Assembly: GCF_014773395.1 (NCBI RefSeq)
Contig: NZ_JACXAF010000020.1
Location: forward strand, 1-64,000
Direction of reading: 5' to 3'
DNA: 64,000 nucleotides
From: Neiella litorisoli
GTDB taxonomy: Bacteria; Pseudomonadota; Gammaproteobacteria; Enterobacterales; Neiellaceae
This document shows positions 56,914-64,000 of the stretch, piece after piece. Position 1 is the first letter of the stretch, and every line of letters starts with the position of its first letter. Below the pieces are notes generated by a model. That model was not told the origin of the DNA. It did not search any database and saw nothing but the letters and a program-made list of their open reading frames with translations. The translations under genes were made by a program, and so were the position numbers.

Positions 56914-57669
56914 ATGACGCGCTGCTGCTCATTATTGCTACTGCTATTCGCCGCATCACTCTTTGCAGCCACTGAGCCCGAAGCGCCAGAGCACTGGCCA
57001 ATCGAAGCTCGGCGCGATATCAAGTGGCTGCAAATCAGCGGCCAGTCGCCGGTGCCTGCGCTGCTTCGATACTCCGAAGAAGTGCGAACGGTTGGCAATG
57101 CGGTGTTAATCCCCGAGGCAGGCAAACAAGTGGTGTCGCCTTACCAGATGATGTATTTGCGCCGTTCGCTGGCGAGCCTTGGTTGGAATACCTTGCTGAT
57201 TGAGCCGCCCAGTTGGCCTGATACCCAAGACAGTAAATTCTGGTTGAGCTACCGGTTGGAGCTGGTGACTCGAATCAAAGCGGCATTGGCGTTAACCGCG
57301 GGGTTAAAAGGCAGAACCATGATTGTCGCCGAAGGGCTGAGCGCTGCCAGTACCATGAAGTTATTCGCCGACGGAGAGCTCCCCCAACCCGAGGCTTTGG
57401 TGTTGCTCTCACCGTATGTGCCAGACGTCGCCCAGAATCAAGAGATCATTGGTTGGTTTGGGCAATCGCAATACCCGCTTTTGGATTTTTACACACCATT
57501 TGATAATCGCTGGGCACAGAGCACGGTGCAACAGCGCGCAGTCGCCGCTCGCAAACAGGTCCGTTTAGATTTCCGTCAAGTCAACCTAGCGGTGCAACCA
57601 CCAAACGACAGTGGCCAACGTTGGTTGACCCGACAAATTCACGGATGGATCGATCATTTGGGTTGGTAA
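56914..57669 (+). CDS. Exported alpha/beta-hydrolase-like protein (DUF3530-like)
   Basis: A 251-residue protein with a signal peptide (about 1-19, ending LFAA). The body resembles the DUF3530 group of exported alpha/beta hydrolase-like proteins: AVLIPEAGKQVVSP, LASLGWNTLLIEPPSWP, a nucleophile-elbow-like VAEGLSAAS and LLSPYVPD. The elbow GLSAA lacks the final Gly of GxSxG, so enzymatic activity is uncertain. It starts 22 bp after rluA on the same strand. Function unknown. Confidence 0.8.
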   Translation: MTRCCSLLLLLFAASLFAATEPEAPEHWPIEARRDIKWLQISGQSPVPALLRYSEEVRTVGNAVLIPEAGKQVVSPYQMMYLRRSLASLGWNTLLIEPPSWPDTQDSKFWLSYRLELVTRIKAALALTAGLKGRTMIVAEGLSAASTMKLFADGELPQPEALVLLSPYVPDVAQNQEIIGWFGQSQYPLLDFYTPFDNRWAQSTVQQRAVAARKQVRLDFRQVNLAVQPPNDSGQRWLTRQIHGWIDHLGW

Positions 57670-57712
57670 AGTGGAAACCTTGCCTATACTGATAAAACAT
57701 AATAATCATAAG

Positions 57713-57980
57713 TAGAGCCTGTTAATCTTTGGTGTATGAATTTTGTTCGTTCAAAATGCTCTTTTGAGCAAGAAGCAAGCTATGCGGTATAGCAATCTAT
57801 ATAAATAGCGAGCGACGTAGCGAAATGAGCATTTTGACGAACCCTTAGGGCAGCGTTTATTGGCAATTTATTCAGCGTCAGCGATTATTCATTGACGGCC
57901 AGTCAACTTCATAACCGCTTCCTTGCCTAAATCACCAATAAATTGCTGCAAAAACACACAGCAAAGATCAACAGGCTCTA
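57713..57980. mobile_element. 268-bp MITE-like element with nested inverted repeat
   Basis: Ends TAGAGCCTGTTAATCTTTGG and its near-perfect inverse CAAAGATCAACAGGCTCTA. A TA lies at each edge, suggesting a TA duplication. Nested inside is a second inverted repeat, GTTCGTTCAAAATGCTC (57745-57761) against GAGCATTTTGACGAAC (57827-57842). No transposase is encoded. The right part read on the minus strand is open to MKLTGRQ at its end and may be a trace of a transposase gene. The shorter relative lies at 21210-21287. Confidence 0.8.
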
Positions 57981-58000
57981 ACAGTTTGCGAGATTTGGAC

Positions 58001-58522
58001 ATGCGATTCTCAACGGCAGCGACAATTTTGTTCGCAGCACTGGCATCTTCGCCTCTGCTGGCCGCTGATGATGTGTCTACAACAACCATTCCACAAGCAG
58101 TCACCACCACCCAGTTTTTAAGCCCTGCGAACACCACCGGATTTTGGCAAGTGGCCGGCACCGGTCAATTCCAACTCACCAGCAATGTCTCTGTTCGCGT
58201 CGATTATCTTCACTATCAGCCCAATCTATCCGATCAGCACGCTAAAGAGCCCGACGCCTATAACTTGCGAGGCGCTTACGATTTTTCTCATCATTGGCAA
58301 GGGTTTGTGCAGGTTGCGGGCGGCACCTACATTATGTCGGATCCCAACACCGCGTTGGCGCTGCAAGAGCAAGAAACGGACACCATGAACATTGGCGGTG
58401 GTGTCCGCTATAACTTCAATAATGGGGTTTACCTGGAGGGCGTTGTTCAGTTGGCTGATCCATCAACGGATTTGCAAAGCCCGTCTATCAAGCCGTTAAT
58501 GTCGGTCGGCTATCAGTTCTAA
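58001..58522 (+). CDS. Small outer-membrane beta-barrel-like protein
   Basis: A 173-residue exported protein: signal peptide (about 1-22, ending LLAA), a Thr-rich stretch, then strands of alternating hydrophobic and polar residues (VSVRVDYLHYQPN, YNLRGAYDFSHHWQGFVQVAGG, MNIGGGVRYNFNNGVYLEGVVQL) and a terminal aromatic (VGYQF) typical of outer-membrane barrels. The frame is open upstream into the MITE, but ATG 58001 gives the signal peptide. The MITE ends 20 bp before the start, so promoter or ribosome-binding site may come from it. Function unknown. Confidence 0.75.
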   Translation: MRFSTAATILFAALASSPLLAADDVSTTTIPQAVTTTQFLSPANTTGFWQVAGTGQFQLTSNVSVRVDYLHYQPNLSDQHAKEPDAYNLRGAYDFSHHWQGFVQVAGGTYIMSDPNTALALQEQETDTMNIGGGVRYNFNNGVYLEGVVQLADPSTDLQSPSIKPLMSVGYQF

Positions 58523-58526
58523 ACTT

Positions 58527-59345
58527 CTAGCCTTTAGCCTTTTTAATCATTTCATAAGCCGCTTGAATATCCTGCGACTTTTCCTTAGCCAGCTCTAAAG
58601 CTTCCTGCGGCACCCCTTTGGCCATCAATTTATCTGGATGATGTTGTGCCATTAGCTTGCGATACGCTTTCTTAATGCTGGCCATATCATCAGTGCTGTT
58701 AACCCCCAACACCCGATAGGCCTCTTGCAGTTGTTGCTGACTACTGGCTTGCCGAGGGCTGTGGGCATGCTGGCGGAAACGGTGTTCGGCCTGCCACATG
58801 GAGAACAGCTGGTCGAGCGCTTGGCGAGAAAAGCCCAATTCATCAGCAATGGTGTACAAAATTTGCTGCTCTCGGGCATGTAATTCGCCATCGGCAAACG
58901 CCGCTTGCAACTGAATTTCCAAAAACATTTGCATGACATCATGGCGACCGTAACAGGCATCTCGCAGCTCTTTGAGTTTTTGTCGAAGTGGAAAACCGGC
59001 CATTCGGCCATCACGGTGAGCTTCTTGCATTTCTCGACGGCGATCACCGCGCAAGCCCATTCGGTCCATCAGCGAATTGGCGACATCAATATCGGCTTGG
59101 GTGACCCGCCCGCTTGCCTTGGCAATATGGCCCATCACCGCATAAGTGCTGTGTAGGAACAACATGTGGTTGGTCAATGACGATCGTCCCTGATTGAACA
59201 TACCGCCGAAACCGCCGCGCTGACTAAATTCACGCGCCATGCCTTTATCAAACATATGGCCAATCCACAGACCGACGAAAGCGCCGACCAAGTGACCGAG
59301 CATAAAGCCGAAACCAAATCCGAGGATTTTTCCAGCAAAAGGCAT
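58527..59345 (-). CDS. djlA: Membrane-anchored DnaJ-like co-chaperone DjlA
   Basis: Inner-membrane J-domain protein that stimulates DnaK. It has 272 residues: a Gly-rich N-terminal membrane segment (about 7-30, GFGFGFMLGHLVGAFVGLWIG), a central TerB-like helical domain (about 60-180), and a C-terminal J domain (about 205-270) with HPD in AQHHPDKLMAKG. Placed next to lptD and the murU-amgK pair; in E. coli djlA also neighbours lptD. Confidence 0.96.
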   Translation of the reverse strand: MPFAGKILGFGFGFMLGHLVGAFVGLWIGHMFDKGMAREFSQRGGFGGMFNQGRSSLTNHMLFLHSTYAVMGHIAKASGRVTQADIDVANSLMDRMGLRGDRRREMQEAHRDGRMAGFPLRQKLKELRDACYGRHDVMQMFLEIQLQAAFADGELHAREQQILYTIADELGFSRQALDQLFSMWQAEHRFRQHAHSPRQASSQQQLQEAYRVLGVNSTDDMASIKKAYRKLMAQHHPDKLMAKGVPQEALELAKEKSQDIQAAYEMIKKAKG

Positions 59346-59346
59346 G

Positions 59347-60024
59347 CTAAAACTCCAACTGTTTGTTCAATTCGGCCAACCGCTGTGGTGTTCCAACGTC
59401 GCACCATTGGCCTTGAAAGTGCTCAGCAGCAATCGTTTGCTTGTCCAATTGCGCTGTTAGTAGCGGTGCCAGCGGCGCTCTGCCCTGCGGGCAGCCGGCA
59501 AATAACTGTGGTGAGTAAATACCAATGCCCGAATAAGTCAAACCATCATCCTGCGACTTTGCAGCCAGATAGCCGTTGTTATCAATAGCAAAATCACCGG
59601 CTGGGTTATGTTGTGGGTTATTCACTAACACCAGTTTGGCTAACTCACCGGCCTTCAATTGCTGGTTACCGGTGAATGACCAATCGGTCCAGACATCGCC
59701 GTTCACCAACCAGAATGGCTGCTCACCGAGCAACGGCAGCGCTTGGACAATGCCACCGGCCGTTTCTAAAGCGCCTTGACGCTCATGGGAGTAGACAATG
59801 GTCACCCCAAATTGTTCGCCATGACCGAGGGCTTGTTCTATTTTGTGCCCCAAGTGCGCCAGATTAATCACCACTCGCTCGACACCAGCTGCTGCTAATT
59901 TTTCCAGATGCCAGACAATCAGCGGCTTGCCAGCCACTTGCAGCATGGGTTTGGGCAAAGTGTCTGTCAGCGGACGCATTCGCTCGCCACGCCCTGCTGC
60001 CAGAATCATGGCTGATTTAATCAT
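59347..60024 (-). CDS. murU: N-acetylmuramate alpha-1-phosphate uridylyltransferase
   Basis: Makes UDP-MurNAc from MurNAc-1-phosphate and UTP in the cell-wall recycling bypass. It has 225 residues of nucleotidyltransferase type: AMILAAGRGERMRPLTD at the start, LPKPMLQVAGKP, and the metal-binding VNGDVWTD. The frame is open five codons further, but ATG 60024 overlaps the amgK stop (ATGA) and gives the family N-terminus. djlA follows after 1 bp. Together with AmgK it lets the cell rebuild precursors from MurNAc without MurA. Confidence 0.93.
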   Translation of the reverse strand: MIKSAMILAAGRGERMRPLTDTLPKPMLQVAGKPLIVWHLEKLAAAGVERVVINLAHLGHKIEQALGHGEQFGVTIVYSHERQGALETAGGIVQALPLLGEQPFWLVNGDVWTDWSFTGNQQLKAGELAKLVLVNNPQHNPAGDFAIDNNGYLAAKSQDDGLTYSGIGIYSPQLFAGCPQGRAPLAPLLTAQLDKQTIAAEHFQGQWCDVGTPQRLAELNKQLEF

Positions 60025-61025
60025 GGTTGATTGCGCCACACCGGTAATACCCGTTGTTCAACAAAGTCACCAAAATCATGGGTCTCGGGGTATTTCTTCG
60101 CGATTCGAATCATGTAGCCCAAGGTGCGCGGCACATCCAAAAGATAGCCCGCCTTACCGTCCCGATGACACAATCGACAGAAAATGCCACTGGCTTTGAC
60201 GTGACGTTGAATGCCCATTAAGTCAAACCAGCGGATCATCAGTTGCGGATCGGTTTCGGTGAGCAACCCTTGCGCCAGTGCTTTGGCAGACCATTCTTGC
60301 AAACGCGAATAGACCCACTCATCGGGCCACTCGACGTAGCAATCGCGAAGTAATGACACCACATCGTAGGTGATGGGGCCGAGTACCGCGTCCTGAAAGT
60401 CGATCACGCCAATCTCATCGTCAGCCAACACCATGATATTGCGTGAATGATAGTCACGGTGCACGCCAACTTGCGGTTGCGCCAGTGCATTGGCAACCAG
60501 CGCATCAAAGGCGCGACTAATCATGGTGTGCTCAGCCGCACTCAATTGCAACTGTAAATGAGTGCCGAGCAACCAGTCGGTAAACAGCGCATTTTCTCTA
60601 GCAATATGAGCAGCATCAAACGGCGGCAGAGGCCCGCTGGTCGTTTGCTGAACCTTAGCAACATGGAGCAGCGGCTCGAGCGCTCGTTGATACCACTGTG
60701 TTTTATTGTTTTCATCAAGTGTCGCCAGCAGCAATTGATCGCCAAAGTCCTCAAGGCACATGAAGCCCTGCTGCGCATCCGCGGCAATCACCGCCGGTAC
60801 ACGAATTTGCTGTTGGCGGAAGCTATCGGCGACGCGCAAAAACAGACCACAGTCTTCGTGAGGCGCTGGCGCATCAACCGCAATCATCGAGCGGTCACCA
60901 CCGGTGACACGGAAATAGCGACGAAAGCTAGCATCACCAGACACTAATTCAATGTTGAGTTGAGGGTTATTTAGGGCTTTTTGCAGCCAGATCGCTAACG
61001 CCTGCTGGCGCAGTTGTTTATTCAT
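60021..61025 (-). CDS. amgK: N-acetylmuramate/N-acetylglucosamine kinase AmgK
   Basis: Phosphorylates MurNAc and GlcNAc at the anomeric position in the same recycling route as MurU. It has 334 residues of the aminoglycoside phosphotransferase fold: SGDASFRRYFRV, the catalytic loop GVHRDYHSRNIMV and the metal-binding IGVIDFQDAVLGP. Two starts are possible: ATG 61025 (chosen) and ATG 61046; neither has a clear ribosome-binding sequence. Coupled to murU by a 4-bp overlap and divergent from lptD. Confidence 0.92.
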   Translation of the reverse strand: MNKQLRQQALAIWLQKALNNPQLNIELVSGDASFRRYFRVTGGDRSMIAVDAPAPHEDCGLFLRVADSFRQQQIRVPAVIAADAQQGFMCLEDFGDQLLLATLDENNKTQWYQRALEPLLHVAKVQQTTSGPLPPFDAAHIARENALFTDWLLGTHLQLQLSAAEHTMISRAFDALVANALAQPQVGVHRDYHSRNIMVLADDEIGVIDFQDAVLGPITYDVVSLLRDCYVEWPDEWVYSRLQEWSAKALAQGLLTETDPQLMIRWFDLMGIQRHVKASGIFCRLCHRDGKAGYLLDVPRTLGYMIRIAKKYPETHDFGDFVEQRVLPVWRNQP

Positions 61026-61145
61026 GGTTAAGTCCGGGGGAGACATCCATAGCAGTCGAGACTAAGATGAATTATGATTATGCCGCAACATTAGCAGCTT
61101 ACCAGATCAGAACTCAACCGAGAGTTGGGCATTAGGGACGTCAAC

Positions 61146-63467
61146 TTGAGCACTCGCTTTATTATTCACCCGCTTGCTATCTTTACGGCACTATTGCCGC
61201 TAGCAGCAATGGCCTCTAACAACAATGACAGCAGCTCGCAACCCAATGTCACAGGAGAATGCTTGTCGGACTCGGTGCATGTCGACAGCGGTATTAATTT
61301 TTCGCCATTAGATGCCAATCAACCATTGAGCATCTCCGCCGACCGCGTCGCCGGCGATCACGAAAGTGAGCTGACTTTCTCTGGCCAAGTCAAAATTTCT
61401 CGCGGCCCTCATCGCTTATCTGCCGACGATGCCACCCTCGACCGCGCCAAACAGCAGCTCGGCGCCAGCGGCAACGTCCATTACCAATCGCCGAACGTCG
61501 AAGTTCATTCGTCTAGCTTATCGGCCGACGCCAATGCCAACGTCATTGTCATGACAGATTCGGAATATCAGGTGGTGAATAACCCCACCCATGGCTCGGC
61601 ACAGAATATTGAAATCCGCCAGGAAGATCAGAAGTTCATCCTTGAAGACGGCAGTTTTACCACCTGTCCGAAAGGCGATGAAAGCTGGGTCATGAATGCC
61701 GATCGGATTGAGCTGGATGGCGAAACCGAATGGGGTGAGGCTCGCAATTCGGTGATCCGCATTGGCGATGTGCCAGTGTTGTGGATGCCGTACATGACCT
61801 TCCCGTTATCGGACAAACGCAAAAGCGGTCTGCTGTTTCCAAGCATCTCCAACAGTAGCCGTAATGGTCTGGACGTCAAACAACCTTACTATTGGAATAT
61901 TGCCCCTAATTTTGATGCCACCTTAACGCCGCGATATATCGCCAATTCCGGCACTCAAATTGGCGCCGAGGTTCGATATTTAAGACCCGAGCAAAGCAAC
62001 CAGTTTAATGTCGAATACCTTGATTCTGATGATGAGCTACAAAACTCGGACGAGCGCTACTTGTATCGTTGGCTCCACCTTGGCCGGTTTAATGACAACG
62101 TTCGTAGCTTTGTTGAATACACCGAAGTGTCCGATGACAACTACTTCAACGATCTTGGCAGTGATGTCGCCAGTGAAACGGATAACCGACTCGAACGGGT
62201 TGCCCAGCTGACGTTTCTATCAGAACAACTCGATAGCAACCTGACCGTGACCGACTTTGAGATTTTCGGTAACACCCCAGATGTCTATCGGCAGTTACCG
62301 CGCGTTGATTTCACCTATCGACTGCCCTACTTCGATGATCTAATCGACGCTCAGATCTATGGCGAATACAACCGGTTTGAGCACTCAGACAATCAATTAG
62401 TCAGCGCCAATCGTTATCACATTGAACCAAGCCTGGTGTACAACTGGCACGCACCAGCCGCTGAATTCCAAGCCGAAGCCAAGCTCTATCAAACTTATTT
62501 TGACCAAGACGATCCCACGTCAACCTATGATTCTTCGGTTTCCCGAACCTTACCGTCGCTGCGGTTGTACGGTCAGCTTAACTTCGAACGCTCCGTTAAC
62601 TTATTCGGCAGCGACTACACCCAGCGATTAGAGCCGCAGGTGCAGTACTTGTTGGTTGGCCATCAACGGCAAGACGACATCGCCCTGTACGACACGGTGG
62701 CACTGCGCGAGGACTTTTATGGCCTGTATCGCGACCGTCGATTCAGTGGTTTAGACCGCATTGCTGACACCAACCAAATTACCATTGGCGCAACCACTCG
62801 ACTGTTTAACAGCGCCAACAAAGAAACATTGCGGTTCTCCTTCGGCCAGATTTTCTATTTCGAAGAGAGCAAAATCATCGAACAACTCTCTGGTCGTAAA
62901 GTTGAAGACACCAGTGCGTTTGCCACGGCCTTGGACACATACTTTGACGATTACAGTATTCACGCCGAATACCGCTACAACTTCGAGCGCAGCGCCACCG
63001 AAGCGTCGAATATTTTGCTGAATTACACCCCGGGCGAGCGCAAGCTGATTCAATTGAGTTACCGTTACTCGCCGGAGCCGCTGAACTTCACCAATGTTTC
63101 TGGTGACCCGCTCGATAGCCGCGAAGTCAACCAACTTGGCTCGGTCGTGAGCTGGCCCTTGTATGACCGCTATCAACTGGTAGCGAGCCACTATCGCGAT
63201 ACCGAATTAAAACGCTCAGTGGAAACTCTGGCCGGTATCCAATATCAGTCTTGTTGTTGGGCCATTCGACTGGTTTATCAGCGCAACCTGAACACCAACT
63301 TCCCAGAAGGTGACGGCACTACCGCCGATCGCGATGCCTACGATTCTGGGATTGCCTTGCAATTTGAGCTCAAAGGCTTGGGCGGCAACCGCGACAGCAG
63401 TGGCCACCGAACCATGATCGATGAGTCAATTTTCGGTTACCGCAAAAACTATTACTTAAATAACTGA
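61146..63467 (+). CDS. lptD: LPS-assembly outer-membrane protein LptD
   Basis: With the lipoprotein LptE, inserts lipopolysaccharide into the outer leaflet. It has 773 residues: signal peptide (about 1-23, ending AMAS), OstA-type jellyroll (about 50-165), and a C-terminal barrel. Cysteines match the four that form the activating disulfides: Cys39 (GECLS), Cys174 (TTCPKG) and the pair Cys703-Cys704 (QSCCWAIR). No ATG fits; TTG 61146 is 7 bp from AGGGA and is preferred over TTG 61125. surA follows, as in E. coli. Confidence 0.95.
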   Translation: MSTRFIIHPLAIFTALLPLAAMASNNNDSSSQPNVTGECLSDSVHVDSGINFSPLDANQPLSISADRVAGDHESELTFSGQVKISRGPHRLSADDATLDRAKQQLGASGNVHYQSPNVEVHSSSLSADANANVIVMTDSEYQVVNNPTHGSAQNIEIRQEDQKFILEDGSFTTCPKGDESWVMNADRIELDGETEWGEARNSVIRIGDVPVLWMPYMTFPLSDKRKSGLLFPSISNSSRNGLDVKQPYYWNIAPNFDATLTPRYIANSGTQIGAEVRYLRPEQSNQFNVEYLDSDDELQNSDERYLYRWLHLGRFNDNVRSFVEYTEVSDDNYFNDLGSDVASETDNRLERVAQLTFLSEQLDSNLTVTDFEIFGNTPDVYRQLPRVDFTYRLPYFDDLIDAQIYGEYNRFEHSDNQLVSANRYHIEPSLVYNWHAPAAEFQAEAKLYQTYFDQDDPTSTYDSSVSRTLPSLRLYGQLNFERSVNLFGSDYTQRLEPQVQYLLVGHQRQDDIALYDTVALREDFYGLYRDRRFSGLDRIADTNQITIGATTRLFNSANKETLRFSFGQIFYFEESKIIEQLSGRKVEDTSAFATALDTYFDDYSIHAEYRYNFERSATEASNILLNYTPGERKLIQLSYRYSPEPLNFTNVSGDPLDSREVNQLGSVVSWPLYDRYQLVASHYRDTELKRSVETLAGIQYQSCCWAIRLVYQRNLNTNFPEGDGTTADRDAYDSGIALQFELKGLGGNRDSSGHRTMIDESIFGYRKNYYLNN

Positions 63468-63530
63468 CGATTGGTTGGCCTTTTTCAGTAAACAAATGGC
63501 GTCACGCACACGCCTTTGTTACAGTCGCTG

Positions 63531-63549
63531 GCAAAGGTCAACAGCCTCT
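63531..63549 (-). repeat. Possible solo MITE end
   Basis: GCAAAGGTCAACAGCCTCT differs at two positions from the right end of the MITE at 57713-57980. No matching left end is nearby. It may be a decayed remnant upstream of surA or chance. Confidence 0.25.
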
Positions 63550-63619
63550 TTAAATTGTGTTAATCTCATGCGCTATTCGCCGCCATTAGTGGCTCGCATC
63601 AATTGATCAAAGTAACTAT

Positions 63620-64000
63620 ATGATGAAACGTATCACTCTCGCCGCTGTTCAAGCGATCACCCTGCTATTGGCTCTGAACTTCAATGCCATGGCAGAGCCA
63701 CAATTGATCGATCGTGTCGTTGTTCGAGTTAACAATGCCGTTGTCCTTGAAAGTGAGGTCACGCGGATGCTTAACGACATCAAAGCCCGTGCAACCGATG
63801 CCGGCCAAACCTTACCTCGTGATGCCGTGCTACGAACTCAGATCACGGACCGCTTAATTGACCGCCAGCTGCAATTATCGATGGCCGACCGCATGGGTCT
63901 GCGCGTAACCGATGCTCAACTCGACCAAACGATTGCCAACGTCGCCGCCCAAGAAGGCGTCACTGTTGAGCAAATGCGCCGAGACATGGAAGCCGGTGGT
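63620..64000 (+). CDS. surA: Periplasmic chaperone/prolyl isomerase SurA (partial, cut by window end)
   Basis: The first 127 codons are present and the frame is open to the window edge. The protein starts MMKRITLAAVQAITLLLALN with a signal peptide ending NAMA, followed by the SurA N-terminal domain (IDRVVVRVNNAVVLESEV, then DRLIDRQLQLSMADRMGLRV). SurA escorts barrel proteins to the BAM complex. The start may be ATG 63620 or 63623. It is downstream of lptD as in E. coli, where SurA helps fold LptD. Confidence 0.94.
   Translation, partial: MMKRITLAAVQAITLLLALNFNAMAEPQLIDRVVVRVNNAVVLESEVTRMLNDIKARATDAGQTLPRDAVLRTQITDRLIDRQLQLSMADRMGLRVTDAQLDQTIANVAAQEGVTVEQMRRDMEAGG

Noticed and set aside
57889-58161. 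90-residue minus-strand open frame spanning the MITE right end
   Set aside because: It runs through the signal-peptide region of the 58001 gene; at most its last residues could be a transposase trace. Not supported as a gene.

Overview
The window is 64 kb of chromosome from a Gram-negative gammaproteobacterium, most likely a marine Alteromonadales-type organism. The evidence is the thrABC operon with a Thr/Ile leader peptide, leuABCD with a leucine-rich leader, the rapA-rluA pair, the djlA-murU-amgK-lptD-surA envelope block, FklB and SlyD chaperones, and a LapA/LapDG adhesion system. Genus and species cannot be fixed from the sequence alone. There are no rRNA or tRNA genes, no CRISPR array, no phage and no intact transposase; mobile DNA is limited to small MITE-like elements.

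Layout. 1-5.1 kb: thrABC (minus strand) behind a transcription attenuator. 5.35-9.0 kb: an unusual 791-residue membrane protein (TIR/DUF4062-like N-terminus, helical repeats, two membrane segments, lipoyl-like C-terminus), then a small CbiX-type chelatase and tesB. 9.0-17.1 kb (minus): an NspS-like polyamine-binding protein with an MbaA-like GGDEF-EAL partner, a second GGDEF-EAL protein, and three translationally coupled envelope genes of unknown role. 17.4-23 kb: an alpha-amylase lipoprotein (MalS-like), an esterase, fklB, glpQ, slyD. 23-40 kb (minus): a complete Lap-type biofilm adhesion locus: lapA (2637 aa, 17 near-identical 104-aa repeats), lapE, an OmpA-family protein, lapG, lapD, lapB and lapC. 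40-43 kb (minus): HPt, FIST and GAF/PAS-receiver genes that look like a phosphorelay without a kinase. 43-45 kb: cnoX and a TSUP transporter. 45-50 kb: leuL-leuABCD with a readable attenuator. 50-53 kb: two palindromic repeat elements, a secreted transglutaminase-like protein, and a PIN-PhoH ATPase. 53-58.5 kb: rapA, rluA, an alpha/beta-hydrolase-like protein, a 268-bp MITE and a small outer-membrane-type protein. 58.5-64 kb: djlA, murU, amgK (minus) and lptD, surA (plus, surA cut by the window end).

How the parts may work together. The clearest theme is control of surface attachment by cyclic-di-GMP. Polyamine sensing (NspS/MbaA-like) and the second GGDEF-EAL protein could set the c-di-GMP level. 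LapD keeps the residues expected of a degenerate c-di-GMP receptor and the Trp that docks LapG. LapG keeps its Cys-His-Asp triad and Ca-binding residues. LapA carries a matching di-alanine cleavage site in an N-terminal retention module. The HPt/FIST/receiver cluster directly upstream on the same strand may feed another signal into the same output; that link is inference.
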